64,000 nt of DNA from assembly GCA_963788215.1 (NCBI GenBank), contig CAWBFX010000003.1, forward strand, positions 310,001 to 374,000. Direction: 5' to 3'. The notes under the pieces are model-generated. The model did no database searches. It was not told the DNA's origin and saw only the letters and a program-made list of their open reading frames with translations. The position numbers and the translations under genes are program-made. This stretch comes from AC-32 sp963788215. Its GTDB lineage: Bacteria; Actinomycetota; Thermoleophilia; Gaiellales; Gaiellaceae. Positions 63,104 through 64,000 of this stretch are shown here, in pieces. How positions within the stretch are numbered: the first letter of the stretch is position 1; every line of letters starts with the position of its first letter.

Positions 63104-63831
63104 GCGACAAGCGCCGACAGGTCGGCGTCCGAGAGGATCCCGCCCCAGTGCGGCATGCTCACGATCGGGGCGCGGCCGATCACGCTGCCGCTGCGAATCA
63201 CGTCCTTAATCTTCTTGTCCGTGTTGAACTCGCTCCGGAAGTCGATCCCGGAGAGCGACGGGATCGACTTGTCCTCCGAAAGTGGGTTCGGGACGCCGCC
63301 GAGGCCGTTCGGGCCGTGGCAGTTGATGCAACCGTCGCGCACGTAGAGCGCCGCGCCCGCGACCGGGAGCCCCTGGTCGCGCGGCACCTCGGGCGGCGTC
63401 GCCGTCGGCACGCTCGGCAGCCCCGCGCGGATGTAGGCGACGAGCTCGGAGACCTGGCGCTTCGAGATCACCGCGCCCCAGACCGGCATGTACGGCGTCT
63501 TCGGGTTCGCCGACTCGCCGAGGCCGTGGTTGATGATGTGGCTCAGCTGGGCGACGGTCAACTGCTGCCCCGCGGAGGTCAGCGCCGGGACAGCCGGCGA
63601 GACGCCGCCGCGGCCGTTCTCGCCATGGCACTGGGCGCATGCGAACTGGACGAACACGTGCCCGCCCGCCGCGACCTTCGGGTCGACGGCACCTGCTGCG
63701 CTGGTCGTCGCGCTCCCGATCGTCCTCGTCTTGTTCGTGTAGTGCCCGGCCGCCCAGCCGACGACCGCGGCCACCGCCACGAGGGCGACGACGAGGATCG
63801 CTACCGTGAGAGCCAGACGGTCTCCGCGCAC
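63082..63831 (-). CDS. Membrane-anchored diheme cytochrome c
   Basis: 249 residues, intact; start GTG 63831. N-terminal anchor ALTVAILVVALVAVAAVVGW, Thr/Ala linker, first cytochrome c domain with FACAQCHGENGRGG and distal Met in PYMPVWGAVISKRQ, second domain with RDGCINCHGPNGLGG and IVSMPHWGGILSDADLSALV. Both CxxCH motifs are complete. It resembles the diheme subunits that pass electrons to terminal oxidases or extracellular acceptors. No oxidase subunits are in the window. Confidence 0.92.
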   Translation of the reverse strand: MRGDRLALTVAILVVALVAVAAVVGWAAGHYTNKTRTIGSATTSAAGAVDPKVAAGGHVFVQFACAQCHGENGRGGVSPAVPALTSAGQQLTVAQLSHIINHGLGESANPKTPYMPVWGAVISKRQVSELVAYIRAGLPSVPTATPPEVPRDQGLPVAGAALYVRDGCINCHGPNGLGGVPNPLSEDKSIPSLSGIDFRSEFNTDKKIKDVIRSGSVIGRAPIVSMPHWGGILSDADLSALVAYLKTLK

Positions 63832-63873
63832 CCGTCAACTGTCTCGCACCCGGCGGACGCTTGCAAACGGCGC

Positions 63874-64000
63874 TCTACGCCAGCGCGCGTGTGTCGTCGG
63901 CCTGGGCCGCGCCTCGATGCTCGAGGATCACCTCGAGCAGCCGCCCCGAGTGGAGCACGTGCTCGTGGGCGAGTGCGCGGGCCCCGTCCGAGCTGCGCGC
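63874..64000 (-). CDS. C-terminal fragment of an unidentified protein
   Basis: An open reverse frame enters at the window edge and stops at TAG 63874. It reads ARSSDGARALAHEHVLHSGR and LLEVILEHRGAAQADDTRAL: a helical, His-containing tail. Too little is present to name a family. It is 42 bp upstream of, and codirectional with, the cytochrome c gene. Confidence 0.4.

Overview
This is a very GC-rich chromosomal segment from a bacterium. Gene content, heavy use of GTG/TTG starts and wall-to-wall packing with 4-base stop/start overlaps suggest a deep-branching member of Actinomycetota, with Thermoleophilia (Gaiella/Solirubrobacter-like) as the best guess; that placement is inference. I saw no insertion sequence, prophage or CRISPR array. 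The only RNA gene recognised is a tRNA-Leu.

Layout. 0-2.6 kb: the N-terminus of a 5'-3' exonuclease/DNA polymerase I (reverse), then a GNAT protein and a LarA-like protein (forward). 2.6-8.0 kb: a first branched-chain amino-acid (Liv) ABC transporter operon, badly interrupted by indels. 8.2-9.3 kb: tRNA-Leu(CAA) and a phosphofructokinase with PPi-type residues. 9.3-13.3 kb: a Tat-type exported protein, an exported lipoprotein, a membrane glycosyltransferase and a TrpC-like barrel. 13.3-18.1 kb: aldehyde dehydrogenase plus a half-length paralog, deoC, a HAD phosphatase and era. 18.4-31.5 kb: a large reverse housekeeping block read in the order murJ, GNAT, lepA, hemW, hrcA, dnaJ, prmA, mtaB, HIT, yqeY, a nucleotidyltransferase, phoH, ybeY and a DgkA-PAP2 fusion, with rpsT divergent from murJ. 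31.5-37.2 kb: holA, comEC, comEA and leuS. 37.3-40.5 kb: cupin, MBL-like protein, lysA and an EamA exporter (forward). 40.5-45.1 kb: a second, intact Liv operon. 45.1-55.2 kb: assorted metabolic genes, including a YyaL thioredoxin-fold protein, an adenylate cyclase, GNATs, a PLP decarboxylase, an HMG-CoA-lyase-like enzyme and an MFS transporter divergent from a Nudix-HTH regulator. 55.2-63.8 kb: a redox island with sulfite-oxidase-like protein, a Cys/Trp-rich micropeptide, ferredoxin, NuoF-like flavoprotein, ferric-reductase-like membrane protein, ApbE, a two-component system, a membrane b-type cytochrome and a diheme cytochrome c.

Most notable unexplained features. (1) A dispersed intergenic element of about 100 bp occurs three times (18.1, 20.5 and 34.6 kb). 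It combines G/C palindromes with a conserved GTGCCGA-containing core next to era, phoH and comEA. (2) leuS has a compact leader with a Leu-Leu mini-ORF and a terminator. (3) A 25-bp inverted repeat lies exactly between the divergent MFS and Nudix-HTH genes. (4) A 51-residue Cys/Trp-rich protein lies beside the ferredoxin gene. (5) pfkA starts 3 nt after a tRNA. (6) Several genes apparently start with CTG inside stop/start overlaps.

Caution: many reading frames, including essential housekeeping genes, are broken by small indels. These are dense at 1.5-11 kb, moderate to about 31 kb and nearly absent beyond 46 kb. I read them as consensus sequence errors rather than pseudogenes. Coordinates of interrupted genes span the whole reconstructed gene.
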